Part shown: positions 1 through 11,268 of the stretch, piece by piece
Numbering within the stretch: the first letter of the stretch is position 1
Layout of the letters: the number at the start of each line of letters is the position of its first letter
Source: Mangifera indica
Taxonomy: Eukaryota > Streptophyta > Magnoliopsida > Sapindales > Anacardiaceae
Reading direction: 5' to 3'
Assembly: GCF_011075055.1 (NCBI RefSeq)
Contig: NC_058152.1
Coordinates: forward strand, 5,270,001 to 5,334,000
DNA: 64,000 bases
Translations under genes and position numbers: made by a program
The notes under the pieces: model-generated
Database searches by the model: none
What the model was told of the DNA's origin: nothing
The model's input: the letters and a program-made list of their open reading frames with translations, nothing else

Positions 1-765
1 CAAGGAGATCGGGGTGGAACTAATCATGATGACACTTTGGAAAGACTAAATCACCTGTAACAATACATGGAGGAACTTAAGGGTATGGCACATAACATGA
101 TAAATGAGCTCAACATTGTTAATTCTACCATGAGGCAGCATCAAGAGAACTTAGTTTTTAAGCAAGGGTGTGGGATACATTGGTGAGTTTAAAAGCATGA
201 CATAGGAAGCTTGACTTAGGCTTGAAGGAGATCACAGTAGATTAGGCATTGAGCTAGAAGGCAGTTGCCAACAACTCAATAATGCCAAATGCAGCATGCA
301 CATTTTTGTAGTAAAAGGCGCCCAACCCCTGGAGTCCTTAAGGGGAAGAGGAATGCAAAGTAGCTAAACAATTTTATGTGGCACAATGAGAGGTACTTAA
401 ATGCACTTAGAATGGAAGGACAAAATGGACAATGTAAATACCATAATCCTTTACCTCACCGATCTTGTGGCAAGTTAATGGCATCAAAGTATGTGGAGAT
501 TAAGAGAAAACTTCTTGTTTCATCAACACTTGGGAGGAATTACAGAAAGAAATGGACAGCTAAGAATAGTCACTCGGTTGGTGAACGTGTCAAGGAAAAT
601 GGGAATCATGCTGTAAATACATAACATGAGCAAGGATTATATTCAATCAACTGCATAGCTAGACTACAACCTTGGACTTCCCCATAGTTGCAAAGGGACA
701 TTTTGTCCACAATTAATGTAGCAAAGAGATTAGTGGAGCTTCAAAAGGGTAGTCTTCCAGACAGA
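1..765 (+). pseudogene. Decayed Ty3-gypsy gag fragment
   Basis: Reading across frames gives pieces that match the plant retrotransposon gag family: a KWTM segment near 420, TWEELQKEMDS near 527-560, and GLQPW-type text followed by INVAKRLVELQKGSLPDR at about 660-765. In intact proteins this order (tryptophan-containing helix, TWEEL motif, LQPW motif, then a helix ending in a basic stretch) forms the capsid domain. Here the pieces lie in different frames and are broken by stops, so nothing is translatable as one protein. The match is by motif order from memory of the family. The element seems to continue to the left of the window, and no LTR is visible here. It may sit in an intron of the neighbouring GEM-like gene. 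Confidence 0.6.
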
Positions 766-1519
766 TAAACGCCATGTAGGAATATGAAGATTAAAGAGGA
801 AAAGAATGGTTTATCTCATCATCACCATCTACATAGGAAGGAAAAAAGTTATGTAATGACTGGTAAAAGAACCGAAGTAGAGAATTGAAGTTTAGAGATA
901 TTGATTCTCATGATCCTCATTATGCAAGCATGTCCTTAAGTCTCACAGTCAAAGAAGTGAGATGCCTATGCATGTAGAAATCAGAGGTAAGGAAGATAAA
1001 ATTGAATCTGTAGCGACCAATCAAATGATTTTCCATAACTCAAAATTCCAAAGCTTGCTTATGAAATTTCCCCAGCTTCAATACTTTGTTAAATCACTTT
1101 AAGTTTCTAATCCAAAATCCTCTGCTTTCCGATGAGAGTATATCGTCTATATTTAACATTAAGACCCTTAACAACTCATTCAACCCACAGTAAGCCAAAT
1201 TATATTTCCTCGGCTTTCCGTTAGGTCTATCTCCTATATTGTTTAATCATTAGTAAGTCCTCACAGTTAGTCCAAGCTTTCAGTGGTTATACTAGTTTCA
1301 TTGATGAATTATAACACTCCTATATTTGTATAAAACCATAACAATGGGTCAGTTTCAGGTCACCAACGCGTCCAATTCAATTGAGAAACATTTTCAACCA
1401 GACATTATCTCCTATATCCAAAACTAGATAAAAAGAATAAATATATTCTTACATTCAACTTCCAAACAACAAATAATTGAATAACTAAAAACTAAAATAA
1501 AACGGAAAATAAGACTAAC
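766..1519. other. Non-coding stretch, presumed intron of the GEM-like gene
   Basis: I see no coding similarity on either strand. If the GEM-like exons on the right belong to a complete gene, this is part of its second intron. Neither the GRAM domain nor the LKTGPS-type segment expected next in the family is present. Confidence 0.4.
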
Positions 1520-2106
1520 AATGCTGCCATGTGTTTCCCGCTAGATCCTCAGCTTTTCTCGTTGCTTCTCCAACTCTCTTACTCCAGCGCCCGAGCATGT
1601 CTTTCACATTCACCATCGTATCTGATACAGGAATTAACAAAAGTATAATTATACAAATACACAAATCCTATATAGAACATACGGTATATACCTTTAAAAG
1701 AAAATGAAGAGGACTGTACAGCCGGACTGTGAGAAACATAAGGATTGGATCCGTCACGATCAGACATGTTATAATCGTAATTACGAGTATTCGAAGCGTG
1801 CGATTCGGTTACCAAGTCAGTGCTCCAGTGGACAGATTTCGATACCGTAGGCAACGATTCCGTCTGATTGGTGGACTTTTCTGTGTGGTTCATATTCTGG
1901 GTTTCAGCTTGAGCGTCAACTGCATGAGACTCGGATCCCATTTCTATAAGTTGCCAGTTATCATTGGCCTCTCCATTGGTTGTCTCGTCGGTGTCGGCGG
2001 GTCCTGGGCTCAGATTGGGCTTCGGGTCGGTCGCCTGGGCCGGAAGTTCCCGCTTGTTGCGGTCAATAATATCCGCCGACTTAGGAATAGAAGGTTGTTG
2101 ATCCAT
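1520..2106 (-). CDS. GEM-like GRAM-domain protein, exons 1-2 (3' part outside window)
   Basis: Exon 1 runs from the ATG at 2106 down to 1692. The intron is 1691-1622 (donor GTATAT, acceptor ATCAG) and exon 2 is 1621 to about 1520, ending at a GTTAGT donor. Together they encode about 172 residues. Residues 1-85 are polar and variable. [12 protein letters not shown] (91-102) is the conserved block of the GEM/ABA-responsive GRAM family, and NPYVSHSPA (121-129) is the second. Exon 2 gives [20 protein letters not shown] and [11 protein letters not shown], the hallmark segment just before the GRAM domain. Family members are about 250-300 residues, and the roughly 110-residue GRAM domain is missing. 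Family members are reported in epidermal patterning (GEM) and ABA or stress responses; GRAM domains bind membrane lipid. Without splicing at 1519, translation stops right after NTWQHC. The start is chosen because CCCATGGAT is a good plant context and no earlier in-frame ATG was noted. It could be an intact gene with a long intron or a truncated relic. Confidence 0.85.
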
Positions 2107-2377
2107 GGGTACTCGAAGTTTCGGGAGTTACGACTTTGGGAGTGAGTTTAGAAATGGCGTTTGAAATGTGTGGGAGAAGTTTTGATCAAAAGATTTGAAG
2201 GACGGTTAAGCGTAAAGAGCGGTGATGAGCCGTAGAAAGAGATGACTTTTTCTAGCGCCAAGAAAAACTGGATGGACCATTTTGACTAGACTACATGCAT
2301 GGTTTGATTCGTCAATCCTTATCAATATTTTTTTTTTCATTTTTCATTTATATTTCTTTTTCTTATAGTATAAAAAA
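2107..2377 (-). promoter_or_regulatory. 5' UTR and proximal promoter of the GEM-like gene
   Basis: Only about 270 bp separate the GEM-like ATG from the inserted MITE at 2378-3035. TATA-like AT-rich sequence lies at about 2340-2375 on the minus strand. Core promoter elements cannot be fixed by eye. The original distal promoter must lie to the right of 3035. Confidence 0.4.
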
Positions 2378-3035
2378 GGTCAAACGACTATGTCCCACCC
2401 AAGGTATGTTGTAATGACAAGTTTCTACCTTTTAACTATGGAAACACCAAATACCTATCCATAGTCAGTTAAAAATAACGGTGGTAAGGGTAAAATCGTC
2501 ATTTTCTCTATAATATTTAAAAATAAACTAAAATATAATCTATTTTATCCTCCTAAACTTTGAAAACTAAAATTTTTCCTCAGCCTAAGTTTTAAAAAAT
2601 GGCAGTTTCACCCTAGGGTTTAGTTTTAAAATCTCCGACGATCTCTCCGGCTCCATTACCGACGGCGTCTCCCTCCCGAAGCATTCTCTCCTTCCAATGA
2701 TCCCTTTCCTCCCATTTGGAGGTCCGATCGGCGTCGAAGACGCCTTGGGAGACGAAGAACTTCATCTCGGGAGGGAGACGTCGTCGGCAATAGAGCTGGA
2801 GAGGTCGCCGGAGATTTCAAAACCAAACCCTAAGGTAAAACTGTCATTTTTTAAAACTTAGACTAAGAAAAAATTTTAGTTTTTAAAGTTTAGGGGGGCA
2901 AAAAGAGATAAAAGTTTCAGACGTTAGGGTTTGGTTAAATTTAACCGGTCATGGGTGGGTGTTTGATATTTCCATAGTTAATGGGTGGAAACTTGAGAAA
3001 ACATCAAACCTTGGGTGGGAAATAGTCGTTTGGCC
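2378..3035. mobile_element. Mutator-type MITE with long terminal inverted repeats, complete (copy 1)
   Basis: The element begins GGTCAAACGACTATG and ends with ATAGTCGTTTGGCC, near-perfect inverted ends that continue inward for roughly 300 bp per side, so most of it could fold back on itself. It is flanked by an exact 9-bp direct repeat, TATAAAAAA, at 2369-2377 and 3036-3044. A 9-bp duplication with long inverted repeats is the signature of Mutator-like (MULE) elements. No transposase is encoded, so it is non-autonomous. The middle is GC-richer than its surroundings, with CTCCGACGATCTCTCCGG-type text mirrored on the other arm. A homologous complete copy lies at 46178-46790. Confidence 0.9.
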
Positions 3036-3149
3036 TATAAAAAAATTAGTCTATAGCTTTTACAAAAAAGTTTATGAAAAATTTGTCAACAGTATTTATT
3101 ATGAAATTTCAATAACACTACTGTTTTTTATTACAAAAGCAATACAAAT

Positions 3150-3740
3150 ATGATTGATGTCATCACTTATTAATGTACTTAATTAAGATTTTTACGCAAG
3201 ATATGTAACGGCAGCAAATAATATGGTAGGATTAAAAACATTCATAATCTAGGTGTTATTCTAACTAATGGCATAAACAATATGGTTAAAACTATTTTAT
3301 TATTAAATGACCAAACTAGAAGGTAATGATAAATTAAATGTGTCAAAATTGTTTGTCAATGGTTCGGTATAACACATAAGTGCATGTTGTGCAAACTTGC
3401 TTACCAAATTGACCTATCAAGAGAATTCCTTATGGATGATTACCTTAGTGTCTTAGAATATACCCTCAAACAAATCATGTTACATGTCATTCTTAAAATT
3501 AAGGTCATTGGTCCATCTTATACAAGAATCAATATGGTTTGAAAACAGTTTTAAGTAATTTTTGAGAAAAAATTACCAAAATGGTATTGATTAATCATAC
3601 TGAGAGATGTACGAAGGTGATAGTAGATCAACAAAGAATTTATCACTTCTGAATACAAGAGTTAATATCTTTGACAAACTTACTAACAAATATCAATGAC
3701 TACTGAAACTTGTGGTCATTGACAAACCATTTTGACATGA
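3150..3740 (+). repeat. Diverged Ty1-copia LTR fragment
   Basis: The stretch aligns in order with the copia LTR at 62845-63683. ATAACACATAAGTGCATGTT matches ATAATACATAAGTGCACGTT, AAGAATCAATATGGTTTGA matches AAGATCAATATAGTTTGA, and GAAACTTGTGGTCATTGACA matches GAATTTGTGGCCACAGTG. It is strongly diverged, has no clear ends, and is not followed by a primer binding site, so it is a fragment. Confidence 0.6.
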
Positions 3741-4100
3741 GGTTTTCCCCATGTAGGTGATAACGTTTTTCCTCATATTAGCCCTACATAAGTCTTGAGG
3801 TTGGGGAGAAAAGGCAACTTAGCTCCTAGATTCATTAGTCCATTTGATAGTTTGTTTTAAATATATTTCATATCTTGTTGCTTCGAAGTATGTGGGGGAT
3901 CTGACTCATGTATTGAGTACAAAGGATAGAAAGGTAAAAGTGCAATGGAATAAAATGATTCTACTAGTGAAAGTCCTTTGGAGAAAGTACAAGGTAGAAG
4001 AAGCCACCTAAAACGTTAACTGGGACATGGGAGAGCGTTGTCTTAGACTACTCAAGTTAATCTTGAGGATAAAATTCTATTTAAGGATAAGAGAAATATA
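3741..4100 (+). pseudogene. Ty3-gypsy pol C-terminal fragment
   Basis: Across frames one reads LAPRFIGPFDS, GGSDSCIEY and then LVKVLWRKYKVEEAT, which match the end of plant gypsy polyproteins (RFIGPFEI ... LVKVLWRNH ... EEATWE), the segment after the integrase core. Stops interrupt it. The same segment occurs at 10850-11230 inside a fuller gypsy element, so this is a separate, older fragment. Confidence 0.6.
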
Positions 4101-4913
4101 ACACCCACAGGTATGGTAAAAGGTTATTTTAGTCATTTTACAAGTTAGAATTATTATTATGCTTGGAAAATTGACTGAGCGTGTAAATATTATGAAATTA
4201 GGCTTGATGTATAGTTTTGCATGAAGGTTGCATTACCATACATCAATTTTTCATATAAACGATAGGAAAATCATATTACATCAATGAGAGAAAATTCGAT
4301 GTACAATCATGCATCAAAAGATGCACACTTATGACATCCATTACAATCAGAATTTTATTTAAGGAAGCAACTCTACAATTTTAGCCAATATATTACACGT
4401 ATCCTTATTAGTCTAAATACAACATTATCCCAATGGAGATAAAAAGAGAGAAATTCATAACCGTGCATAGCTGATCTCCAACAATCAAGAGTAGTTTTAT
4501 AGTGACTTTTGTAGGGAAATCATGGTGTAATGAAAAGGCAAGCATATCAAAAACGTAAATTAATAATTTTTCAAATAACTCACACAAAGCCATGAACCCA
4601 ACTGAGATCCATTTATAGTCATCATATTACAAATGTTCATTTACTAACATAGGGTGAATATGAAGAAACCATACCTAGGTGGGTGGCTCTTTTGTTTTTT
4701 CATTGTTAAAACAAGTAGATTTTTGCTCTCACTCTAACTATAGGATTGTGTCTTGGTATCCACACAAAGCACAAATCAATGGAGGCTCAAATGAACATAA
4801 TTTATTCGTTAGGACCTATGTGAACGAGTAAGGGTTTGAGGTGCATGGGCGTCATCAATGTGTATGAGCAAAAAATTGTGAAATTATAAAATCATGTCTC
4901 GTTATATAGAGAT
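4101..4913. other. Non-coding stretch, possible gypsy LTR remnant
   Basis: Nothing recognisable is encoded. Position directly after a gypsy pol end suggests remains of its 3' LTR, but no second LTR copy is visible to prove it. Confidence 0.3.
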
Positions 4914-5653
4914 TGTAACACCCTTAGGTATACTTCAAAGGTATTAGGGTCCTTTCCCAAATATCAATTTAGAGTCAAGTTAGATTCAAGGTAAATTTAG
5001 GTCAAAATCAAAAATAGAAATTTGATCGAGCCAAAAACAAATAAAGGTTTCGTTTGGGCTTTGATGGTTGGGCATACATATGTGAATTAAAGAAAAAAAC
5101 AAAAGAAAAGAACAAAGAAAATGGGAGAGAAAAGGAGTTTAAAACTAAGTAGGATTGTTAACTACTTAAATCAACTACCACCCAAGAATTCCTCTTGGAC
5201 TCAAACCATGAGAAAGAGAAAGAGTTTAAGGAAGAAGAGATAGTCAATAGATAAGGGCAAAATTTGGCAATTGGAGGTTGATTTTCAGTAACAAAAAATA
5301 TTGAAGAAAAGAGGAAAAAAACAGCCACCAAAATCCTTACACCATCTTACTCCTGGACACTAGAAGAAAGAAAGAGTAGGGGAGAAAAACTAGCCACTAA
5401 AAACCAAGAAGAAGGCCACCGATAACAGAACAAAGAGAGTAGAAATAAGTAGCTCATAACTGTCATCTTTTGCCAGAAAAATCCAAGTAAGTAGGGATGT
5501 TTTCTTCTCTCAGTTTGCATGAATCTTAGCTTGGTTTTGAATACTTAGGATAGATTTTCTTAAGTGTTATATTCTCTAAATGTGGCATAGTTTTTGCTAG
5601 AGTGGATTCTTAGATTTGTTGATGAATAATATGGTTTGCACGTGTTAAAATAA
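4914..5653 (+). repeat. 5' LTR of the gypsy element (visible part)
   Basis: It starts TGTAACACCCTTAGG and matches 11269-11989 throughout, for example AAGTAGGGATGTTTTCTTCT in both. The LTR may continue further right, because the partner copy is truncated and cannot define the end. No clear primer binding site was recognised. Confidence 0.75.
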
Positions 5654-5934
5654 TGGAATGTTCTAATCTGCATGTTGTGATTGATATAAGGATATTAGGA
5701 CTTCCTTGTGTTGAGTTCTTGTCTTGAAAATTCCAAGAAGAACAAGCCAAGAAGTTTGCTGAAGAAAACACATTTCGTGAATGCCATAACCTTGCATTGA
5801 TTCTTGAAATTTTTTTCGCTAGATTAAGATGTGTGGCATGTGATTTTATGAGGTGGCATGTACTGCAAGATATAGGAAAGTAACTTTTTCCTTTATATTA
5901 AGTACATGTGTGAAGTTATTATATTATATGATGT

Positions 5935-6550
5935 TATTGGGTTGGATGACATGACAACTTTTGGCTAAAAAATCTACTTTCTAGGGATGTCGACAAGCTT
6001 CCAAAAGGTACCTCATGAATGTGTCACACACGCTCTTGAACATGATATGTTTCAGTTACAAGTACAAAATGGTTTTCTAGTCAAAAAATTAGGTCATAAG
6101 AATTAGCTCAAAAAAGAAAATTGGTATACTATTTGTTGATACAAGGTAGATGGCATGCCATGTTTTGGCTAAAAAATGGGTTTTCCGAGGATGTCAATGA
6201 GCTTCAGAAAGCTACCCATTGAAAGTGTTGCACATGCTATTGAATGTGATGTGTTTAGGTTACGAGTATAGATTGGTTTACTAGTAAAAAAATTAGGTCA
6301 CAAGTCACCCGAGAATCAACCTATAAAGAGAAATTAGTACATTATGTAATGATGTTGGCTAGATGATAGGTCATCTTCAGGTTGAAAAATCCAACTGTTG
6401 GGGATGCCGACAAGCTACCGGAAGGTTCCCTATGACAACACCACCCACGCACTTGAATGTGATGCATTCAAATTGTGAGTCTAGTTAGATTTTGGGTTGA
6501 AAAGTAGACCATAAATCACCCTGAGAATCAACCTAAAAATTCCTTTCTTG
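5935..6550 (+). repeat. Tandem repeat, about 205 bp x 3, in gypsy leader
   Basis: Three diverged units start near 5935, 6140 and 6350. Each contains, in order, GGCTAAAAAATC or a variant, GGGATGTCGACAAGCTTCC or a variant, a CACGCNCTTGAA-like block, an AATGTGATG-like block, and AATTAGGTCA or similar before AGAATCAACCT. The units are diverged from each other at many positions, so the amplification is old. Confidence 0.75.
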
Positions 6551-6842
6551 AGAGTTGATTTTAATTATTAAGAAATTCTTTTTCCACTATCACAAATAAG
6601 TTTTGAAATAAGGTTTAGCATGTGATAAAGGAAAATACGTCAAAATTTAATCAATTATGGTGATATATGCCCAGACTCCGACTGAAAAGAATCATACGTC
6701 AACCTATTGATTTGTATGTTTAAATATGATTGAAAATATGTCATACTTTGAAGTAAATAAAAATATATTGATGTATATTGATTAAGCATGGCTAAATATG
6801 ACTTAAAAATTATTAGAATTGTGATATAATTAAGATAAAAGA

Positions 6843-7190
6843 CCCTTGAGGTGTCGAAGGATACCTGAGGAGTTACATACCCAAGGAATGGATTTAATAC
6901 AAATACAAAAGATTTTTGAGGCGTTAAAACCCAAATGAAAATTTTAATATGAATACAAGAGATACCCAAAAGGTTAGATACCTGAGGGAAAGGTTTGATA
7001 CGAACATAAGATAGATATCCGAAGGGTAAGATACCCAGACAAAAAATAATATTGACATAAGAAGTACTCGTAGGGTTAGATGCCCGGGAGAAAGATTTGA
7101 TGCGAATACGAGAAAATCTCAAAGGTTAGATACCTAAGGGAAAAATTGATATGAACATGAGAAAGTTACCCGAGGAAAAGAATAGATATG
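6843..7190 (+). repeat. Tandem repeat, about 50 bp x 6-7, in gypsy leader
   Basis: The unit core is GGTTAGATACCTGAGGGAAA followed by TTTGATACGAAC-like text, repeated with variation at about 6845, 6915, 6960, 7010, 7060, 7110 and 7150. The opposite strand stays partly open because of the repeat periodicity; I do not regard that as a gene. Confidence 0.7.
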
Positions 7191-8869
7191 ACTAAAGAGA
7201 GAAAAAATCTTAAATAGATAATACATTGGACTCGAGATAAGTTTAAAAGTTTTTTTGAGAGATTAGGTATCAATAAGGATCAGAAATCTCGGTGAGATTT
7301 GAGATTATTTGATACCTATGGGACATCGAGATTAAGCTTATTAAGGTGGTAGAGGAGTATTCGTAACCTAGGTATACCTGTAAATCGGGTAAAGTTTGAC
7401 GATCGGTGTCTTTAGATTGAGAGATATATCATTACCAAAACTGTAGGTTTATCGAATGGCTAGAACTTCCTTAGATGTAGATAGTCTGTTGATTACGGGT
7501 TCATCGATTGATTTAGCTAGATTGGTAAGTACGTCGAATGACGATGAGTGAGTGTACAACCTGAACTAGAGAGAGATTACCATGATAGTTGTCACTAGAA
7601 TAGGTACGTTGATTCCTTGAGATTCTGGTTAGATTCCAATCTAAGATCGAGATCAAGATAACCTCGGTAGTCAAGGAAAATGATAGATTAAGGTTTAAGA
7701 TCATAGGATAAATCAACCTTACTCATTAAGTTTTATATTTATCTCATTCCTTTGCATTTGCAAATGACAAGATTAGAGATGAGGTGGTGACTAAGTGATG
7801 AAGCAACATGCAAGAGATGGATTCATAGGTGTCGATAGCCTAAAATGAAGATTCTGATATTATGATTATGATTGTATGATAGATTTGTATATATGATTTC
7901 TAGCACATGAGGCAAGATTTTATATTATATGTTCGGGGATTATTATGTGATATTATTTTATTAGTAAAGGCTTAAGGAACAATTCACGTTAGAGAGATTT
8001 ATGCATGTTTGAATTAAGAACACTGATTTACGCATGTATATTAGGTGATATGGGATTGAGCCCTAGATAAGATGATTAATGGGTTTGGCATAATGACTTG
8101 CGAAACATATCTTGAAATATGAGAGATCACAAAATGAATAGAACCATGGTTCCAAGTTATTGGGTGACAATAGGACATGGAGACCCGTGATACACATGTG
8201 AGATCCATATAACCTAAGAGTTCATGTAAAGAAAAATGATGTCTCATGGAATAAAAAATAACATGCAACCCATAAAACATGAAAAGAATAGGATATATAA
8301 AGAAAGGGTTATTGCCAAAAAGCATAAATGACATAAGTTAATACCCCATAGATAAGGTGATAAGATAACTTTAGAGATAAGCCACCTACCTTAGTGATAG
8401 AATCCTTACGTCAACCTAGAATGATTGATATAGAATAATAATATCAACGAGTAATTAAAAAAATTCACCATGTAAGTATTAGATAACGTGTACATGTTGG
8501 CATTCCATGTCATCTGATTTAGGGAAAAGAAAAACCCTAGATGATGAAAGAAAGTAATTCAGGAATGCAAATGGCAATACGAGAATGGGAACAAATTTCC
8601 TTAAAAGATATAGAGTTAAAATTAACTACAATAGGAAAAAAGTCAAGTTCACCCTTCAATGGGTGAAAGGTGTAGTTTTGATAGAGGGCATATGTGAAGT
8701 ATGGTAATAAACTACGAGAAAATAAGAAAGATGTTACAGAAAGGATACACAGGATTTTTAGCTCATGTAATAGGTTGTGTTGAGATGAAGAACCCCAGTT
8801 CGAAAGATATGCCAGTCATCTAAGATTTTCTCAAATGTATCTCTGGATAAGTTACTAAGACTAACACCC
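7191..8869 (+). other. Gypsy internal region with unrecognisable gag
   Basis: This lies between the leader repeats and the RT. A gag would be expected here, but no frame gives gag motifs by eye; the sequence is full of stops. Just before the RT one reads degraded residues typical of the protease-RT linker. Confidence 0.4.
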
Positions 8870-11260
8870 AAGAGGGAAATAGAGTTCAACATGGAATTGA
8901 CACCGAGCACAACACCAATTTTGAAAGCTCATATAGAATAACTCCAACCAAGCAGCAAGAGTTAAAAAAAAACTCTACGAATTGTTAGCTAGTGGATTCA
9001 TATGATCTAGCCACTCTTCTTAAGGAGTCACAATCTTATTCATTAAGAAAAAATATGGGTCTCTAAAGATATGGAAGGATTACTAAAAGGTCAATAAAGT
9101 GACAATAAGAATAAATATCCACTACCTAGGATTGACGATCCATTTGACTAACTAAAGTGAAAAGTTTTGATTATGGAGTTAGTTAGATACTGAGAAGACT
9201 TGTTGAAGGGTTTGCAAGATTAGCTAGATAACTCACAGCTCTCGAAAAAAAAAAAAAAAACCTAATTTCATTGAAGGGAGGCTTATGAAGAAAGGTTTTA
9301 AGAACTGAAGAGAAGATTAACTTTAGCCCTTATCTTTTCCCATTAAAAGATGGTGTGGAGTTTGATATCCTAGCAAACATTTCACACAATAGTATGAGAG
9401 TAGTTTTAATGCAATGAGGTCAAGCAATAGTTTATACCTTGAAAAAAATAAGGGAATACGAGACAAGACTTAGAATTGGCAACCATGGTATCCACCCTGA
9501 AGATTTGGCAACACTACTTGTATGGGGTAAAGTACAACATCTACACCAACTAAAAAAGCTTGAAGTATCTCATCACACAAAAGGAGTTAAACATGTGATA
9601 GATGTAGTGGCTAGAACTAGTCAAGGATTATGACTGTAAGATAAAATACCATTATAGAAAAGCCAATGTCATAATTGATGCACAAAGTAGGAAAATCTCC
9701 TTGGCACAAATATTTACATAAAGAGAGTGTAACAAGAGATAGTCAGGGAGCAAATTAAGATAGTGACTATGCACTAGCAAGATTGAAGATTCATTTAACT
9801 CTGATTGATGAGATTCAAGCTCTTTAGACTGAGGATGTATGATTTAGAAAGATTAGAGAGAAAGACTAACAACAAGCCTCAAGACCAAGTTTCAGGTTGA
9901 GAAAGAGATTTTGAAATTCTGAGGCTAAGTATTCATTCTTCAAGCATCTGAATTTGGATAAAAAATTCTAACTGAGACTCATGGTTCCTTTTAAACTACC
10001 AATTTAAAGAGTGTAAAAATGTACCAAGATATGAAAAAGAGTTTTTAGTGGTCTAACTCGAAGAAAAATATGGGTGACTTCATAGCAAGATATCTCACAT
10101 GTCAACAAATCAAGGTTGAACATTAGAGACCATTGAGATAGAGCATACTTGAGTAGAAATAGAAGCACATCTTGATGGATCTTGTAATTGGGCTCCTAAG
10201 AATTCAGAAATAGTATAATGCGTTATGGGAAATCATATACCGATTTACTAAGTTAGTACATCTTTTATCAATTAAGGATACTAAATTTACTGATCAGCTT
10301 AGAAAATTTTACATTTGAAAGGTAGTCAGATTACATAGAGTACCTTATACGATGACCTCTGACCATGATAATTGATTCGTATTTATAGTATGGAAGAGTT
10401 TGTAAAGATCCTCAGGCTTGACTTTGGCCTTCAACACTTCATGTAATCCATAGACAAATGAATAGATAAAAAGGACAAATTAGATAACTAAAGATATGTT
10501 TCGAGCTTGTTGTATAAATCATAAAGCCATCTGGGTTAAGATTTTGCCATTAATGTAATTTGCCTATAATAACAACTATCAGGTGACAATACAGATGACA
10601 CCTAAGAAGGCTCTATATGGAAAAAAAAAATACAAGTTACCTCTCCAATAAGATGATTTTGGTGAGAGATCTACCTTAAGCAATCACTTAGGCTCGAGAT
10701 GATTGAAAAGACAATTAAGGTTATTCAATTGATTAGACCAAGAATGAAACAAACCCAAGATTGTTAGAAGAGTTATGCAAGTAAGAAAAGGAAAAACCCC
10801 AAATTTGGTATAGGTGACTGAGTCTTCATTAGAGTGGCTCTCTATTGGCATGTGATAAGGTTTAACAGGAAAAGAAAGTTTGCCTCCAAATTTATTAGTC
10901 TATTCAAGATATTAGAAAAGACTAGTAAGGTAGCTAATAAACTTGCTTTACTGGTGAGCATGGATCACATCCATAAATGTGTTGCACGTCTCGTCACTTC
11001 ATAGGTACATAGGAGGCTCGAGCCACGTGTTGAGAACTAAGGTGTTAGAGTTTACTAAAAGTCATGTAAACGAAGAGCATCTGATGAAGATACTAGATAA
11101 AAAAGAGAAAACACTCCAAAACAAGCAAATTGCCTTGGTCAAAGTACTTTGGAGAAATCAAAAAGTCAAAAAGGCTACCTAAGAGGTTGAATTGGGCATG
11201 AAAGATCACCAACTAGAGCTAGTCAAGTCAAATTTTAGGGATGAAACTTTGAGTAAAGAT
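8870..11260 (+). pseudogene. Gypsy pol pseudogene (RT, RNase H, integrase, C-terminal tail)
   Basis: The RT start reads KREIEFNMELTPSTTPILKA, corresponding to the family's EVDFTIELVPGTAPISKAPY, followed by VTILFIKKKYGSLKIWKDY and VNKVTIRINIHYLGL for the family's [20 protein letters not shown] and LNKVTIKNKYPLPR. RNase H-like text lies around 9300-9640. The integrase region gives a short segment for NNSYQASIGMAPYEALYG near 10560-10625 and YR-type tails near 10700-10850. The end reads LIKLVNEEH-like text and then IALVKVLWRNQKVKKAT near 11110-11180. Each piece sits in a different frame, and a run of 16 or more A (from 9245) adds another break. The protein cannot be functional. Confidence 0.75.
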
Positions 11261-11268
11261 GATATAAA

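Noticed and set aside
1729..2145. Plus-strand open frame of 138 codons
   Set aside because: It is the antisense shadow of GEM-like exon 1, whose minus-strand protein has conserved family blocks and a correct intron.
6655..7122. Minus-strand open frame of 155 codons
   Set aside because: Lies over the 50-bp tandem repeat of the gypsy leader; the repeat period keeps the frame open.
5935..7190. Regularly spaced repeats considered as a CRISPR array
   Set aside because: Units are contiguous and diverged with no spacers, and the genome is a plant nucleus.
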